Shown here: piece after piece, positions 1 through 7,783 of the stretch
How positions within the stretch are numbered: position 1 is the stretch's first letter
Layout of the letters: each line of letters starts with the position of its first letter
Source: Pelistega ratti
Lineage (GTDB): Bacteria; Pseudomonadota; Gammaproteobacteria; Burkholderiales; Burkholderiaceae_B
DNA: 64,000 nucleotides
Assembly: GCF_009833965.1 (NCBI RefSeq)
Contig: NZ_CP047165.1
Span: 806,001 to 870,000, forward strand
Reading direction: 5' to 3'
Translations under genes and position numbers: made by a program
Notes under the pieces: generated by a model
Database searches by the model: none
Seen by the model: the letters and a program-made list of their open reading frames with translations, nothing else
What the model was told of the DNA's origin: nothing

Positions 1-1218
1 GCGGACGATATTACCTCGCCAGAGGGAAAAATAGCAAGCAATGAAAGTGCGGTTAAAAATAACGAGATTTTATCGGATAAACAATCATCCGGTTTTATCG
101 CATGGTGGTCGCTTATCTGGACATTTGCTTTACGGGAAGGAAAAGAATTATTACGCGACCGCATTCGTCTGTTCTTTGCCTTGCTTGGGCCGGTGATTAT
201 GTTATTGGCGATGGCATCCAGTATTTCTTTTGACGTTAATCCGATGAAGTTTACCGTGTTGGATCATGATAATACATCGGAAAGCCGCCGTTTGATTGAA
301 TATTTTGACGGTTCGCATTATTTCGTCCGTCAAGCCGATATTCACTCGGTAAGGGATATCAATCCCATACTACAAAGTTCAAAAGTAAAATTAGTGATTG
401 AAATTCCGGCAGATTTCGGGCGGAAAATGCTAAATGGTGAGAAACCCGAAATCGGTTTTTTTATTGATGGGACATTTCCATCTACAGCAGAAAATTTAAA
501 CGGTTTGGTCGCAGGAACACTCAATCAATATTTGCAAGATACCGCACGAAATGCCGGTATAACGGTAGCTAACAATAATATATTGGAAAACCGCTTTGTC
601 TATAACCAAGATTTCAAAAGTATTTATGCCATGACACCGGGTGTCATTATGTTGGCAATGATGTTAATTCCCTCCATGATGACCGCACTTGGCGTGGTTC
701 GGGAAAAGGAGATAGGTTCGATTATGAATTTATACGGTTCACCTGCCAGCACGCTACAATTTTTACTCGGTAAACAGCTGCCCTACATTATGTTGGCATT
801 TATCAGCTATCTGATTATGATTTGGGTTGCCATCATGCTATTTGATGTACCGGTAAAAGGCTCTTTCTGGGCGATGTCTTTAGGCGGTATCGTGATGATT
901 GCCACTGCTACGGCTTTTGGTTTGTTGGTATCCAGTTTTGTAAAATCACAAATTGCGGCGATTTTCGCCACTGCTATTATCGCCCTCATACCGGCACTCA
1001 ATTTCTCAGGAATGCTCTACCCGACTTCCACCTTACCCACTCATGTCAATATTATTGCCCGTTTATTCCCCGGTTTTTGGTTTCAGTTAATCAGTTTAGG
1101 CGGTTTTACCAAAGGGCTGGGCTTTATGGATTTTCTCAATAGCTATGCCGCCTTATTAATCATTGGCAGCCTGTACTTTTTTGGGGCGGTTGCACTGCTC
1201 AAAAAACAGGAGAAATAA
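1..1218 (+). CDS. rbbA: RbbA-like ABC transporter, C-terminal permease part (5' end outside window)
   Basis: The reading frame is open from base 1, so the start and the expected two ATPase domains lie upstream. The visible 405 residues are an ABC-2 type permease: a first membrane segment at about residues 57-77, a large periplasmic domain (about 78-205), then five hydrophobic segments. Stretches such as VREKEIGSI, LLGKQLPYI and KSQIAAIF closely match the C-terminal half of E. coli RbbA (YhiH), where ATPase and permease are fused in one chain. The next two genes encode a YhhJ-like permease and a NodT-type outer-membrane protein, so this is an efflux operon; the HlyD-type adaptor is presumably upstream. 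Exact AAGTGCGGT words at 45 and 682 point to a Pasteurellaceae origin. The transported substrate is unknown. Confidence 0.88.
   Translation, partial: ADDITSPEGKIASNESAVKNNEILSDKQSSGFIAWWSLIWTFALREGKELLRDRIRLFFALLGPVIMLLAMASSISFDVNPMKFTVLDHDNTSESRRLIEYFDGSHYFVRQADIHSVRDINPILQSSKVKLVIEIPADFGRKMLNGEKPEIGFFIDGTFPSTAENLNGLVAGTLNQYLQDTARNAGITVANNNILENRFVYNQDFKSIYAMTPGVIMLAMMLIPSMMTALGVVREKEIGSIMNLYGSPASTLQFLLGKQLPYIMLAFISYLIMIWVAIMLFDVPVKGSFWAMSLGGIVMIATATAFGLLVSSFVKSQIAAIFATAIIALIPALNFSGMLYPTSTLPTHVNIIARLFPGFWFQLISLGGFTKGLGFMDFLNSYAALLIIGSLYFFGAVALLKKQEK
45..53 (+). repeat. Pasteurellaceae uptake signal word (USS)
   Basis: Exact AAGTGCGGT followed by an A/T-rich tail, as in the Haemophilus-type uptake signal sequence. 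It lies inside the rbbA-like gene. Confidence 0.8.
682..690 (-). repeat. Pasteurellaceae uptake signal word (USS), reverse orientation
   Basis: ACCGCACTT on the plus strand, the exact reverse complement of the USS core. It lies inside the rbbA-like gene. Confidence 0.7.
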
Positions 1219-1219
1219 T

Positions 1220-2344
1220 ATGTTCAGATGGGTTAAAAATGTTGCTTATTTATCTGCCAAAGAATTACGCAGCTTGCTTTCTGATCCCGTATTAATCGTG
1301 CTGATTGTTTATATGTTTTCCTTAGCGCTGTACACGGTAGCCACTTCTATTACCACAGAAGTCAAAAATGCTTCTATCGCTGTGGTCGATCATGATCACT
1401 CCGCCCTTTCCTATCGTTTACAGCAAAGCCTATTACTACCAAACTTTAAAAAGGTAGATCGTATAAAAGCAGAAGAAATCGACCGTTTAATGGATATAGG
1501 GGAATACACTTTTGTACTCGATATTCCACCCAGCTATGAAAAAGACGTACTGGCAGGGCATCATCCGCAAATACAATTATTGGTCGATGCGACAGCCATG
1601 ACCCAAGCCGCTATCGGTTCTTCTTATATTTCCCAAATTTTTAGACGTGAAATCACCGAATTTCTTCACCAATCCCAATTACCATTACCGATAACCGCAA
1701 CGGTGAACGTGTTATACAACCCAAATTATTCCAGTGAATGGTTTTTAGGGGGTATGAATATTATCGGTAACTTAAACTTGCTTACCATGTTGTTAGTAGG
1801 GGCAGCCGTAATTCGTGAGCGGGAGCGTGGCACGTTGGAACATATTTTGGTGATGCCCGTACGTTCCAGTGAAATTGCCATGTCTAAAATTTTTGCTAAC
1901 GGCTTAGTGCTATTGTTGGTAGTTACGTTGGCGTTACGCTTTGTCACCCATAGTATTTTGGGTGTCCCCTTGCCTGATGGCTCGGTTTCCCTATTTGTGT
2001 TGGGTTCGGCGGTGTTTATTTTCTCCATTGCCTCTCTGGGGATTTTATTGGCGATTTTTGCACCGACAATGCCACAGTTCGGTTTATTGATGCTTCCTGT
2101 GTATATTGTATTGTACTTACTCTCAGGCACGGTATCCTCTGTAGAGAATATGCCCCAACTGGCACAACAGATCACCCAGTTTTCTCCTACGACAATCTTT
2201 GCCGCTTATGCACAAGACGTTCTCTTTCGCGGTGCAGGCTTAGACATTGTGTGGGATAAATTAGCCAAAATGGCTGCTCTCGGTACAGTATTTTTAATTA
2301 TTGCATTGATGCAGTTTAAAACAATGCTGTCAAAACAAGGTTAA
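1220..2344 (+). CDS. yhhJ: YhhJ-like ABC-2 transporter permease
   Basis: Inner-membrane permease of 374 residues, paired with the RbbA-like protein. I chose the ATG at 1220, one base after the upstream stop, because CAGGAG lies 9 bases before it; the open frame reaches further upstream but only inside the previous gene. The protein has one N-terminal membrane segment (about 25-45), a periplasmic domain (about 46-180) and five C-terminal membrane segments, with the ABC-2 signature region RERERGTLEHILVMPV. E. coli has the same order (yhiI, rbbA, yhhJ). The last base of its stop codon is the first base of the open frame of the outer-membrane gene, so the three genes are probably cotranscribed. 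The substrate cannot be read from sequence. Confidence 0.88.
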   Translation: MFRWVKNVAYLSAKELRSLLSDPVLIVLIVYMFSLALYTVATSITTEVKNASIAVVDHDHSALSYRLQQSLLLPNFKKVDRIKAEEIDRLMDIGEYTFVLDIPPSYEKDVLAGHHPQIQLLVDATAMTQAAIGSSYISQIFRREITEFLHQSQLPLPITATVNVLYNPNYSSEWFLGGMNIIGNLNLLTMLLVGAAVIRERERGTLEHILVMPVRSSEIAMSKIFANGLVLLLVVTLALRFVTHSILGVPLPDGSVSLFVLGSAVFIFSIASLGILLAIFAPTMPQFGLLMLPVYIVLYLLSGTVSSVENMPQLAQQITQFSPTTIFAAYAQDVLFRGAGLDIVWDKLAKMAALGTVFLIIALMQFKTMLSKQG

Positions 2345-2364
2345 TGAATTTAAAGGATTTAAAC

Positions 2365-3771
2365 ATGAAAAGAAGATTACAAGAGATGACACTAATCGCC
2401 CTTTCCGTTTCCCTTGTGGCATGCCAGTCTAACAAGGTGGATTTGAATTCAACCGTAGAAATACCGGCACAGTTTGAGCAAACCCAATACGCTAAAGGGC
2501 AAGCAGAAATAATGCAATGGTGGAAAAACTGGCGTGATCCGCAACTCAACCGTTTAATTGAACAAGGCTTACAAAATAACCTTGATATCGCTCTTGCTCG
2601 CAGCCGTTTACAAGAAGCACAGGCAAACAGTCGTTATACCGAGGCAGACCTTGGTGTGAACGTAGGTGGACAAGGTAGGATTGGCGGGATCAATTCACGC
2701 ACGGATAATCTCATTGGTTCGGGACATACCCACAACACAGGGAATATGCAAGTGGCAGGCATTATCGCCAGCTGGGAACCGGATTTTTTTGGACAAAAAC
2801 GTAGTGATGCCGATGCGGCACAAGCCCTTGTGTTAAGCTCTCAAGCACAGATTTATGCCGCCCAAATGCTCGTGGCAGGACAAATTGCAGAAAGTTATTT
2901 CAATATTCAATCCATTCGTCAGCAACAACATTTATTAAAACAAACGGAAAATACCTTATCCCGTTTGAAAAATTATGTGCAGGGGCGTTTTTCCGCCGGG
3001 CAAGCCAATGCAAATGATGTGTTGCAAGTAGAAAGCCGTTTAACCGCCGTACAGGCACAACAAGCGACTCTAAATAGCCAAATTGCCAATAATGAACGAG
3101 CCATTGCGATTCTCATCGGGCAAACACCGCAAGGCTTTCATCTTGCTAAAAGTGCGGTCGTTTTTTCCGATATTTTACCTAATCCCCCTGCCGGTGTGAT
3201 GCCTAGTGATGTACTGAACCGCCGCCCCGATTTGAATGCTTATCGCCATCTCATACAAGCACAAGCAGCCAAACTCGCCAGTGCCAAAGCCGATTTATAT
3301 CCTCGCTTTGATATTCGGTTTCTCGGACAATCCGGTCGGATTGATTTGAATACCGATATTCCTGACTTAAAAGGCTGGAGTGGTTTACTCAGTGCAGGGA
3401 TTAGTTTTCCGATTTTCACCAACGGACGTATTCAGGCAAATATTGATGCTGCCGATAGCCGCCTTAAACAAGCCCTTTTACAATACGATAAAGCCTTATT
3501 GCAAGCCTTGGCAGAAGTAGATAACCGATACCAAAATCAATACGCCATCAATCACCAAGTACAGCTGTTGCAAAATGCCGCCAATCAAGCCCAAAAACAG
3601 GCTGTTCAGGCAGAAAAATTATTTAAGTATGATGCCAAAACCTTAGATAATGCGTTGAACGATCGCCTCTCCGCCCTTAATTATCAACAACAATTACTTC
3701 AAGCGCATCTACAACAAGCGAAGAATTTAATTCATTTGTATAAAGCACTAGGCGGGGGCTGGTCGGAGTGA
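2365..3771 (+). CDS. NodT-family outer-membrane efflux lipoprotein
   Basis: TolC-like outer-membrane channel of 468 residues that would complete a tripartite efflux system with the two preceding permeases. The ATG at 2365 is preferred over the in-frame ATG at 2344 because AAAGGA sits 6 bases before it and the resulting N terminus is a lipoprotein signal with lipobox LVAC (Cys about residue 20). The chain shows the two repeats of the outer-membrane efflux family: long Ala/Gln-rich helices, RLTAVQAQQ in the first half and RRPDLNAYRHLIQAQ in the second. It carries an exact uptake word at 3150 and ends only 15 bases from a convergent FMN reductase gene, so the foreign segment probably stops near 3775. 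Confidence 0.9.
   Translation: MKRRLQEMTLIALSVSLVACQSNKVDLNSTVEIPAQFEQTQYAKGQAEIMQWWKNWRDPQLNRLIEQGLQNNLDIALARSRLQEAQANSRYTEADLGVNVGGQGRIGGINSRTDNLIGSGHTHNTGNMQVAGIIASWEPDFFGQKRSDADAAQALVLSSQAQIYAAQMLVAGQIAESYFNIQSIRQQQHLLKQTENTLSRLKNYVQGRFSAGQANANDVLQVESRLTAVQAQQATLNSQIANNERAIAILIGQTPQGFHLAKSAVVFSDILPNPPAGVMPSDVLNRRPDLNAYRHLIQAQAAKLASAKADLYPRFDIRFLGQSGRIDLNTDIPDLKGWSGLLSAGISFPIFTNGRIQANIDAADSRLKQALLQYDKALLQALAEVDNRYQNQYAINHQVQLLQNAANQAQKQAVQAEKLFKYDAKTLDNALNDRLSALNYQQQLLQAHLQQAKNLIHLYKALGGGWSE
3150..3158 (+). repeat. Pasteurellaceae uptake signal word (USS)
   Basis: AAGTGCGGT within AAAAGTGCGGTCGTTTTTT, close to the extended Haemophilus consensus. It lies inside the efflux lipoprotein gene. 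Confidence 0.8.
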
Positions 3772-3786
3772 AACGGCTCAATTTGA

Positions 3787-4332
3787 TTATGATTTTGCTA
3801 CCCAAGCATAAAATGTACTGGCAAATTTGTTTAAAAAACTAACCGTACGTTCATCATTCACTTCACCATGATCATTTAATGCCGTATTCGCTCGAGATAA
3901 AAATAGTTCAGGTGCATTTAAGGTTTCTGCACCTAACGATTGTAAAATTTGCCGTAAATGTAAGCCTGAATTAATACCACCATAACTTCCTGGTGATGCC
4001 GTTACAATAGCTGTTTTTTTACCGTTCCAAACACTTTTACCAAACGGACGAGAAGCAATATCAATAAGATTTTTTACGGCAGCAGGCACACTACGGTTAT
4101 GCTCTGGACTAACAAATAATACCGCATCTGCTTCACTTAACTGTTTGCGTACACGTTCATAAACATCTATCGTTTGTTGATCTAAATCTTGTGTATAAAG
4201 AGGTAAATCTCCAATAATCACTTCTTCCACACTCACCCCTTCAGGCTCTTGATTAACAAGATGATTAGCAATACTACGGTTTAATGAGTTTTGGCTTAAA
4301 CTACCGATAATTAATGCAATTTTCGTCATCAT
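3787..4332 (-). CDS. NADPH-dependent FMN reductase family (ChrR/YieF-like) flavoprotein
   Basis: Small cytoplasmic flavodoxin-fold oxidoreductase of 181 residues. The N terminus KIALIIGSLSQNSLNR is the FMN phosphate-binding loop, and SPEHNRSVPAAVKNLID (about 95-112) is the second flavin-binding segment typical of the NADPH-dependent FMN reductase family. Relatives reduce quinones, chromate or azo compounds; the physiological substrate here is unknown. Two adjacent ATG codons start the frame, with GGAAA just upstream. It converges with the efflux operon and has an IS element about 100 bases behind its start, so its promoter lies very near the insertion. Confidence 0.85.
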   Translation of the reverse strand: MMTKIALIIGSLSQNSLNRSIANHLVNQEPEGVSVEEVIIGDLPLYTQDLDQQTIDVYERVRKQLSEADAVLFVSPEHNRSVPAAVKNLIDIASRPFGKSVWNGKKTAIVTASPGSYGGINSGLHLRQILQSLGAETLNAPELFLSRANTALNDHGEVNDERTVSFLNKFASTFYAWVAKS

Positions 4333-4428
4333 AATTTTCCTATTTAATAAATAAAAATCTGTAATGGCGTATATTATAAAAAAATAAATATCCTCTAAAA
4401 AGCCTTAAAAAGTAACTAAAACACAGGA

Positions 4429-4436
4429 AAAAGTAA
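4429..4436. repeat. IS target-site duplication, left copy
   Basis: AAAAGTAA immediately left of the IS inverted repeat, identical to the 8 bases at 5150-5157. Eight bases is the usual duplication size for the IS1595 family. Confidence 0.93.
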
Positions 4437-5149
4437 GGGGCTGTATTAGATTAGCCCTAAATTTTACACCATTTTCTCAGCATTTTTAACTGCTCTTTTG
4501 GTGTTCCAAAGTTAAACCGAAACTCACATTCTTTCAGGAATAAAGCAAAGTATTTTCGGTCTATTCCATTATACTTACGAAGCACTCTTTTTGCTTGACT
4601 CCAGAAGTTTTCTATACCATTAATATGGTTTTGTCTTATAGCAAACTGCTTAGTATGATTAATCCGTTGATGATGAAATCCATTCACATCAAGGGTATTA
4701 TAACTGGGGTATGTATCGGTATAAACCCAGCTATCTGGTTTGATTTTCCTTTTAATAACAGGTAGTAAGGTCTTACTTTTCGTGTCCTGTACGATAAGCG
4801 TAAAAACCTTACCTTGCCTTTTCAATATCCCAAATACCGCTACTTTACCTGCTGCCCCTCGCCCTCGTTTCCCCTTTCGTTTACCACCAAAATAACTCTC
4901 ATCAAGTTCTATTGCACCTTCAAAAATTTCATCCGCTTCTAAGGTTAAATAATAATTAATGACCTCTCTAATTTTACGATAAAAGAGTGCAGCTGAATTA
5001 GGATTAATACCTAGTATATCGGCTGCTGATCGAGCAGTTACTTCTAGTACAAAAAACTCAAGTAATTTTCTTTGTACAGATTTCTTTAATTTACAATGAC
5101 TTATCTTCATTTTTATAGACTAACACAACTGCTAATCTAATACAGCCCC
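4437..5149 (-). mobile_element. IS1016-like insertion sequence (IS1595 family), 713 bp, complete
   Basis: The element is bounded by perfect 19-bp terminal inverted repeats, GGGGCTGTATTAGATTAGC at 4437-4455 and its exact complement at 5131-5149. It is flanked by an 8-bp direct duplication and filled by one intact transposase gene on the minus strand. Length, ends and transposase fit the IS1016 group known from Haemophilus and relatives. Intact ends, intact gene and unmutated duplication suggest a recent insertion. Confidence 0.93.
4457..5110 (-). CDS. IS1595-family (IS1016-like, ISXO2-type) transposase
   Basis: DDE-type transposase of 217 residues. The N-terminal part carries a short helix-turn-helix region (TARSAADILGINPNSAALFYRK). 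The ISXO2-like catalytic domain begins at about residue 65 with ELDESYFGGKRKGKRGRGAAGK, continues with DTYPSYN (second acidic position) and ends with NGIENFWSQAKR, where Glu or Asn/His is found in this family. The frame is uninterrupted and its stop lies just inside the left inverted repeat, so the enzyme is probably functional. No zinc-ribbon extension is seen, as expected for the short IS1016 group. Confidence 0.93.
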   Translation of the reverse strand: MKISHCKLKKSVQRKLLEFFVLEVTARSAADILGINPNSAALFYRKIREVINYYLTLEADEIFEGAIELDESYFGGKRKGKRGRGAAGKVAVFGILKRQGKVFTLIVQDTKSKTLLPVIKRKIKPDSWVYTDTYPSYNTLDVNGFHHQRINHTKQFAIRQNHINGIENFWSQAKRVLRKYNGIDRKYFALFLKECEFRFNFGTPKEQLKMLRKWCKI

Positions 5150-5157
5150 AAAAGTAA
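5150..5157. repeat. IS target-site duplication, right copy
   Basis: AAAAGTAA immediately right of the IS inverted repeat, an exact copy of 4429-4436. Confidence 0.93.
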
Positions 5158-5255
5158 TTATTTTTTAAATCAATGACTAAATACTAAAAATTTCATTTAT
5201 CCATTTCCTAATTAATTTTTGTATCTATCATAAAATTCTTTTTTAAACTACTATC

Positions 5256-5286
5256 TTGACCTTGCACCCACTCCCACCTTTATGAT
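5256..5286 (+). promoter_or_regulatory. MerR-type promoter with 19-bp spacer
   Basis: TTGACC at 5256-5261 and TATGAT at 5281-5286 are near-consensus -35 and -10 boxes separated by 19 bp, too long for unaided sigma-70 use but characteristic of promoters activated by MerR-family regulators. The spacer is C-rich with little clear dyad. It lies 31 bases before the CDF transporter gene, which is followed by a MerR-family gene. Confidence 0.75.
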
Positions 5287-5317
5287 GTTTCATATTCATA
5301 AATTAAAGGGAAAAAAT

Positions 5318-5941
5318 ATGGCTTGCTCACACCATTTACAGCATGTAAAAACAGGCAAATATCGCACTGCTCTTTGGGCAGCATTAGGAATTAATGGCAT
5401 AATGTTTTTAGTAGAAATCATCGGTGGTATTCAAGCAGGATCAGTATCTTTGCTGGCTGATAGTTTGGATTTTTTTGGTGACACTGCAAATTACGGTATT
5501 AGTCTATTTGTGCTGAATCACGCTCTACGCACAAGGGCGAAAGCCTCTCTTATTAAAGGTGGTACAATGCTACTATTCGGCGTGTTTGTATTCGTTTCAA
5601 CAGTATATCGTTGGTGGCTAGGTGAACTACCGAATTATCACGAAATGAGTCTTATCGGCACATTGGCATTGTTGGCTAACCTGTGGGTAGTGTGGATTTT
5701 GTACCGTTTCCGTGAGGGCGATAGCAATATGCAAAGTGTGTGGCTTTGTTCACGCAACGATGCCTTAGGTAATTTCGCCGTGATTTTGGCGGCCTTTGTG
5801 GTTTACCTCACCCAAAGTAATCTAGCGGATTTATTCGTTGCCTTACTTATGGCATATTTAGCCATCTCCGCCGGTGGAAAAATTATACATCAAGCCAAGC
5901 GGGAATTAAACGGAAATATTTCTACCCCTTCATGCTGTTAA
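5318..5941 (+). CDS. Cation diffusion facilitator (CDF)-like metal transporter
   Basis: Inner-membrane transporter of 207 residues with about six hydrophobic segments and no C-terminal cytoplasmic CDF domain. The ATG at 5318 is chosen because AAAGGGA precedes it; the frame could start at 5282 but that ATG overlaps the -10 box. The CDF metal-site positions are recognisable but altered: LADSLDFFGD gives DxxxD instead of HxxxD in membrane segment 2, and CSRNDALGN gives CxxxD instead of HxxxD in segment 5. The N terminus (ACSHHLQH) and the C terminus (PSCC) add possible metal ligands. It lies 20 bases ahead of a MerR-family regulator, so metal-induced export is likely; the metal is not certain. 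Confidence 0.8.
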   Translation: MACSHHLQHVKTGKYRTALWAALGINGIMFLVEIIGGIQAGSVSLLADSLDFFGDTANYGISLFVLNHALRTRAKASLIKGGTMLLFGVFVFVSTVYRWWLGELPNYHEMSLIGTLALLANLWVVWILYRFREGDSNMQSVWLCSRNDALGNFAVILAAFVVYLTQSNLADLFVALLMAYLAISAGGKIIHQAKRELNGNISTPSCC

Positions 5942-5961
5942 AAGCTCAATAGGAAAATAAA

Positions 5962-6351
5962 ATGAACTACCGCAAAAATGAACTTATAAAACTGGCAGAA
6001 ATCAGTCCTGATACCTTACGTTATTATGAACGTATCGGACTTTTGAGCAAACCACAACGACAAACTAATGGCTACCGCTTATTTAATGATAAACATTTAA
6101 ACGAATTACGTTTTATTAAAACTTGTCGTTCACTCGGGTTTAGCATTGATGATATTCGCGAGTTACAAGATTTGCAAAGCAATAGTCATGCTAATTGCCA
6201 TAATGCAGATGATATTGTTGCTAAACATTTAGCCAATACAACATTAAAAATCCAACAATTACAACAAATTCAAAAAACCTTACAAAAAATCGCTGATTGT
6301 GATCAGGATAAAAGTGCAGATTGTAAGGTATTGAGTTTCCTAATAGAATAA
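5962..6351 (+). CDS. MerR-family metal-responsive regulator (ZntR/CadR-like)
   Basis: DNA-binding regulator of 129 residues. The N-terminal winged helix is typical of MerR (SPDTLRYYERIGLL at about 15-28, then NGYRLF), followed by the dimerisation helix. Cysteines sit where metal-sensing ZntR/CadR proteins have them: NCHNADD at about residue 75 and the C-terminal loop ADCDQDKSADCK. It follows the CDF transporter by 20 bases with a good GGAAA ribosome site, so it is probably cotranscribed and autoregulated from the 19-bp-spacer promoter at 5256. Zinc, cadmium or another divalent metal is the likely inducer; sequence alone does not decide which. Confidence 0.85.
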   Translation: MNYRKNELIKLAEISPDTLRYYERIGLLSKPQRQTNGYRLFNDKHLNELRFIKTCRSLGFSIDDIRELQDLQSNSHANCHNADDIVAKHLANTTLKIQQLQQIQKTLQKIADCDQDKSADCKVLSFLIE

Positions 6352-6394
6352 CTGTTAAAATGCCCTATATAATTTTCAATAGAAGGAATATTTT

Positions 6395-6775
6395 ATGCTC
6401 AATACAGTAAAAGCTTACTTTTCTACTCTTGCCGCAGGTGATATTGAAGGTTTCGCTGCATTATTGGCTGACGATATTGTTTGGCATCAACCCGGACACA
6501 ACCAATTTTCGGGCGATCACAAGGGTAAAGCCGATGTACTGAAAATGCTTGGTGGTATGGTGGAATATACCCATGGTACGCTCAAAGTAGTGCTTGATGG
6601 TGAAATAATGTTAAATGGCAACCTCGCCGCTTGCCCCGTACGTTTCAGCGGTAATAACGGTACAAAAAATGTAGATTTAACAGGAATCGATTTGTTAGAA
6701 ATTCAAAACGGTAAAATCACTCAAGTTTGGTTATTCTCCGCAGGTGGTGGTGCTGAAGATGAATTTTGGGGTTAA
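6395..6775 (+). CDS. NTF2-like / SnoaL-like family protein
   Basis: Small cytoplasmic protein of 126 residues with the NTF2-like cone fold pattern: an N-terminal helix with YFSTLAAGDIEGFAALLADDIVWHQPG, a central strand region and a C-terminal strand ending in KITQVWLFS. Proteins of this type are isomerases, hydratases or ligand binders; no specific activity can be given. The start has AGAAGGAA about 7 bases upstream. It follows the MerR gene by 43 bases on the same strand and may belong to the same transcript, which would end at the hairpin at 6802. Confidence 0.75.
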   Translation: MLNTVKAYFSTLAAGDIEGFAALLADDIVWHQPGHNQFSGDHKGKADVLKMLGGMVEYTHGTLKVVLDGEIMLNGNLAACPVRFSGNNGTKNVDLTGIDLLEIQNGKITQVWLFSAGGGAEDEFWG

Positions 6776-6801
6776 GAATAAAGAAAAATAGCTATCAAGA
6801 A

Positions 6802-6834
6802 AATACCGACTGAAAAAGATCTTCAGACGGTATT
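6802..6834 (+). terminator. Hairpin of two inverted Neisseria-DUS-like arms, probable terminator
   Basis: AATACCGACTGAA and TTCAGACGGTATT form a 13-bp stem with one mismatch and a 7-base loop, between convergent genes. The right arm read on the minus strand (ATACCGTCTGAA) differs at one base from the Neisseria uptake sequence ATGCCGTCTGAA. Paired DUS hairpins commonly act as terminators in Neisseria. Confidence 0.65.
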
Positions 6835-6856
6835 CCATTTTCACTTTATATAATAA

Positions 6857-7702
6857 TCAACTATTCGGCATAAACCCAACTTTACCTTCAAATGCTACGG
6901 ATTTTGCCAAGGTTTCTTGGGCTTTGAGATCTGCGGCATGTTTAGCATAAGCTTGTTCCAACACGGCATAGGTATCCGTACCGAGTGCAGTGCGCAATGG
7001 TGGTGTGTCGGCAATGGTGAGATCAATCACCGCTCGAGCAATTTTCACCGGGTCGCCTGCAATGCTGTCTTCGCCATAATTTTGAATGTAATCACGCATT
7101 TTACCAACTGTTGTGCCGCTATGATATGTCTCGCTCTGTACCGCCCAATTAACGTTTGCCACAAAACGGGTTTTCATTGACCCGGGTTCAACAATGACAG
7201 TTTTGATACCGAACTCGGCAACTTCTTGCGCTAATGCTTCGGCAAAGCCTTCCAATCCGAATTTTGCCGCATGGTACATCACACCACTGGCAAAACCAAC
7301 CCGTCCGCCAATACTGGTGATATATACCAACACGCCCGATTGTTTAGCACGCATTGCCGGTAAAAATGCACGGGTTAGATAAATTGGCGTACGCAAATTA
7401 AGTGTGAGTTGTTGCTCTACTTGTTCATTCGTTAATTCTTCCATTGCTCCTAAAACCGAACCGCCGGCATTATTGATAAGCACATCCACTTGCGGATATT
7501 TATCGGCAAGCACCTGAAATTGAGCCGTGTCGGCAGCATCAAAACGTTCGGTGGTTAACTGTTCAGGGTAAGATTTCACCAGTTCTGCTAATGAATCAGG
7601 ATTCCGAACGGCGGCAATCACGTGATGCCCATCATTTAAAGCCGTTTTGACAAGTTCTAAACCTAATCCACCTGAGGCGCCTGTAATTAAATAAGTTTTC
7701 AT
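6857..7702 (-). CDS. Short-chain dehydrogenase/reductase (classical SDR)
   Basis: NAD(P)-dependent oxidoreductase of 281 residues. It shows the classical SDR order: TGASGGLG at residues 7-14 (cofactor loop), NNAGG at about 77 and the catalytic Ser in YITSIGG, then YHAAK (Tyr and Lys of the active site) at about 144. The extended C terminus with PGSMKTRF and LGTDTYAVLE resembles the oxidoreductase/short-chain group that includes retinol-dehydrogenase-like proteins. The start has GAAGGAAT upstream. It follows the aldehyde dehydrogenase gene on the same strand by 81 bases, so the two probably act on related carbonyl compounds. The substrate is unknown. Confidence 0.88.
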   Translation of the reverse strand: MKTYLITGASGGLGLELVKTALNDGHHVIAAVRNPDSLAELVKSYPEQLTTERFDAADTAQFQVLADKYPQVDVLINNAGGSVLGAMEELTNEQVEQQLTLNLRTPIYLTRAFLPAMRAKQSGVLVYITSIGGRVGFASGVMYHAAKFGLEGFAEALAQEVAEFGIKTVIVEPGSMKTRFVANVNWAVQSETYHSGTTVGKMRDYIQNYGEDSIAGDPVKIARAVIDLTIADTPPLRTALGTDTYAVLEQAYAKHAADLKAQETLAKSVAFEGKVGFMPNS

Positions 7703-7783
7703 TGTTATTCCTTCAAATTTTATCCCATCACTATATCGTATGGGTTGTTAAGTTAATGAAAAGTGAGGGGTATTATCGACCAA

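Noticed and set aside
6917..7382. Plus-strand frames opposite the SDR gene
   Set aside because: No family resemblance or ribosome site; the minus-strand SDR has intact catalytic motifs.
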